Below are positions 62,466 through 64,000 of a stretch of DNA of 64,000 nt, piece after piece. The stretch's first letter is position 1; the number at the start of each line of letters is the position of its first letter. The translations under genes were made by a program, and so were the position numbers. The notes beneath the pieces were generated by a model. That model worked only from the letters and a program-made list of their open reading frames with translations. It was not told the origin of the DNA and did no database searches. The DNA is from CAVYHX01 sp963768415 (GTDB lineage: Bacteria > Pseudomonadota > Gammaproteobacteria > UBA9214): contig CAVYHX010000042.1 in the NCBI GenBank assembly GCA_963768415.1, positions 1 to 64,000 on the forward strand, given 5' to 3'.

Positions 62466-63863
62466 ATGACGAATAATACAACTTCAGAAAAACCCTGGGG
62501 TGGACGATTCACCGAATCCACGGATGCTTTTGTGGAGGCGTTCACTGCCTCGATTGGCTTTGACCAGCGCCTGTACCGCTACGACATTACCGGTTCTATC
62601 GCCCATGCGCGCATGCTGGCCCATGTGGGGCTGTTGACTGCAGCCGAGTGCACCCGCATCGTTGATGGCCTCGAGGCGATCGCGGCGGATATCGAACGGG
62701 GTGACTTTGCCTGGTCGGTGGCGCTGGAAGACGTGCACATGAACATCGAGGCACGGCTCATCGAGCGCATCGGCGAAACCGGCAAGAAACTGCATACCGG
62801 CCGGTCGCGCAACGACCAGGTCGCCACCGATCTGCGCCTGTACCTGCGCGATGCCATCGATGCCACAGACAGCGAACTGACGCGGCTGCAAGGCGCGCTC
62901 GCCGATCTGGCCGAGCACGAGGCCGACACCATCATGCCCGGCTTCACCCACCTGCAGGTCGCCATGCCGGTCACCTTCGGCCATCACCTGCTGGCCTGGG
63001 TGGAGATGCTTGAGCGGGATCATGAGCGCCTGCTCGACTGCCGGCGGCGGGTCAATGTCATGCCGCTGGGCGCGGCCGCGCTGGCCGGCACAAGCTTTCC
63101 CATTGACCGGGAATACACGGCCCGGCTGCTGGAATTCGACAGCCCGGCAGCCAATTCGCTGGATGCGGTCAGCGACCGGGATTTCGTCATCGAATTCTGT
63201 GCGGCGGCAGCCCTGATCATGATGCACCTGTCACGCTTTTCCGAGGAACTGATACTCTGGTCATCGGCACAATTCGATTTTGTTGAACTGTCGGACCGGT
63301 TTTGCACCGGCTCCAGCATTATGCCCCAGAAGAAAAATCCCGATGTGCCGGAACTGGTGCGCGGCAAGAGCGGCCGGGTCACCGGACACCTGGTCAGCCT
63401 GCTGATGCTCATGAAAGGCCAGCCGCTGGCCTATAACAAGGACAACCAGGAAGACAAGGAACCCCTGTTCGATACCGTGGATACCCTGCTGGGTTCGCTG
63501 CGCGCGTTTGCCGACATGATGCCGGGGCTGGCCGTCAAGCGGGACAACATGGCGGCGGCGGCGCAACAGGGGTTTTCGACCGCCACGGACCTGGCCGACT
63601 ACCTGGTGCGCAAGGGCGTCGCGTTCCGGGATGCCCACGAGATCGTCGGGCGTGCGGTGCGTTTCGGCATCGAGCACCACAAGGACCTGGCAGAGATGAG
63701 GCTGGCCGAGCTGCAGGGTTTTTCCGGCAACATTACCGCGGATGTCTTCGAGGTACTCACCCTGGAAGGCTCCGTGGCGGCGCGCAACCATACCGGCGGG
63801 ACCGCACCCGAGCAGGTGCGTGCCGCCGTCGCGGCAGTCAGGCAACGCCTGCAAGGACGCTGA
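62466..63863 (+). CDS. argH: Argininosuccinate lyase
   Basis: Last step of arginine synthesis: argininosuccinate to arginine and fumarate. 465 residues from ATG 62466-62468 (MTNNTTSEKPWGGRF), the usual start; an earlier in-frame ATG has no family support. DFAWSVALEDVHMNIEARL, LHTGRSRNDQVATDLRLYLR and the fumarase/aspartase signature GSSIMPQKKNPDVPELVRG with the catalytic Ser are present. Divergent from algZ. Confidence 0.96.
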   Translation: MTNNTTSEKPWGGRFTESTDAFVEAFTASIGFDQRLYRYDITGSIAHARMLAHVGLLTAAECTRIVDGLEAIAADIERGDFAWSVALEDVHMNIEARLIERIGETGKKLHTGRSRNDQVATDLRLYLRDAIDATDSELTRLQGALADLAEHEADTIMPGFTHLQVAMPVTFGHHLLAWVEMLERDHERLLDCRRRVNVMPLGAAALAGTSFPIDREYTARLLEFDSPAANSLDAVSDRDFVIEFCAAAALIMMHLSRFSEELILWSSAQFDFVELSDRFCTGSSIMPQKKNPDVPELVRGKSGRVTGHLVSLLMLMKGQPLAYNKDNQEDKEPLFDTVDTLLGSLRAFADMMPGLAVKRDNMAAAAQQGFSTATDLADYLVRKGVAFRDAHEIVGRAVRFGIEHHKDLAEMRLAELQGFSGNITADVFEVLTLEGSVAARNHTGGTAPEQVRAAVAAVRQRLQGR

Positions 63864-63969
63864 AGTTCACGCATGACTGCCAGCGTCGCGCGCGTGTCAG
63901 CCATACCGGCCGGTACCGTTTGCAGTCGTTACAGGCTTCGTACGATTGAGGTACACTCGTACTGATACC

Positions 63970-64000
63970 ATGAAAGACATTAATCTGAACGAAGCGCTTG
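63970..64000 (+). CDS. Start of an unidentified gene (3' partial)
   Basis: ATG at 63970-63972 opens a frame MKDINLNEAL that runs off the window. A candidate promoter lies between 63940 and 63965. Too short to name; the first codons resemble those of neighbours, so it is plausibly real. Confidence 0.3.
   Translation, partial: MKDINLNEAL

Overview
The window is a gammaproteobacterial chromosome segment, roughly 60% GC. Its gene order closely follows conserved blocks known from Pseudomonas-like and purple-sulfur-type gammaproteobacteria: rpsU-yqeY-dnaG-rpoD-tRNA, pip-dtd-hisBHAFIE-tatABC, def-fmt-rsmB-DUF4390-ntrYX-trkAH facing lysM-dprA-smg-topA-tsaC-hemF, hemB-aroE, and argH facing algZ-algR-hemC-hemD. 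A DsrE2-like protein next to a rhodanese hints at sulfur trafficking of the kind common in sulfur oxidisers, but the genus cannot be fixed from sequence alone.

Layout. Bases 1 to about 3240 look foreign: short, repeatedly frameshifted pieces of unrelated genes (a secreted-protein tail, a ComM fragment, a lipoprotein, an FAD-linked oxidase). They end at a 14-base sequence (3242-3255) that matches back-to-back Nanopore adapter ends, exactly where an aldehyde dehydrogenase gene is cut. I read this as a chimeric-read tail and take the native contig to start near 3256. After that: slt, an NDUFA9-like epimerase, cca and uppP (3.7-8.7 kb); a K+ channel flanked by palindromic repeats (8.7-10.5 kb); midA-folK-folB, plsY, tsaD (10.5-14.4 kb); the macromolecular-synthesis block (14.4-19.1 kb); a large secreted cyclophilin with three repeated domains (19.1-21.6 kb); the tat-his-dtd-pip operon (21.8-28.4 kb); DsrE2, rhodanese and an LpxL-like acyltransferase (28.5-31 kb); K+ uptake, NtrYX, rsmB, fmt and def (31-41.4 kb); lysM to hemF (41.6-48.5 kb); a 1-kb repeat-rich gap with a possible small RNA (48.5-49.6 kb); hemB, aroE, an RRM protein, a gamma-carbonic anhydrase and prlC (50.3-55.3 kb); xthA, an SDR and a ferredoxin-type reductase (55.4-58.2 kb); hemD-hemC, a thioredoxin-like protein, algR-algZ and argH (58.3-63.9 kb).

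More than a dozen genes in the native part are split by single-base frameshifts, many of them essential (rpoD, tsaD, fmt, def, hemB, hemD, hisB, hisH, hisI, cca). Several sit in short homopolymers. They are best read as uncorrected long-read errors, not pseudogenes, and I give each as one full-length gene with the shift marked.

I found no clear phage, CRISPR array, insertion sequence or defence system. The least ordinary items are the 30-bp palindrome family with a duplicated midA 3' end, the cyclophilin/anchor-domain protein, an NtrX-like regulator whose sigma-54 contact loop is missing, an AT-rich divergent promoter region with three inverted repeats, and the terminator-ended unannotated transcript candidate near 49.0-49.25 kb.
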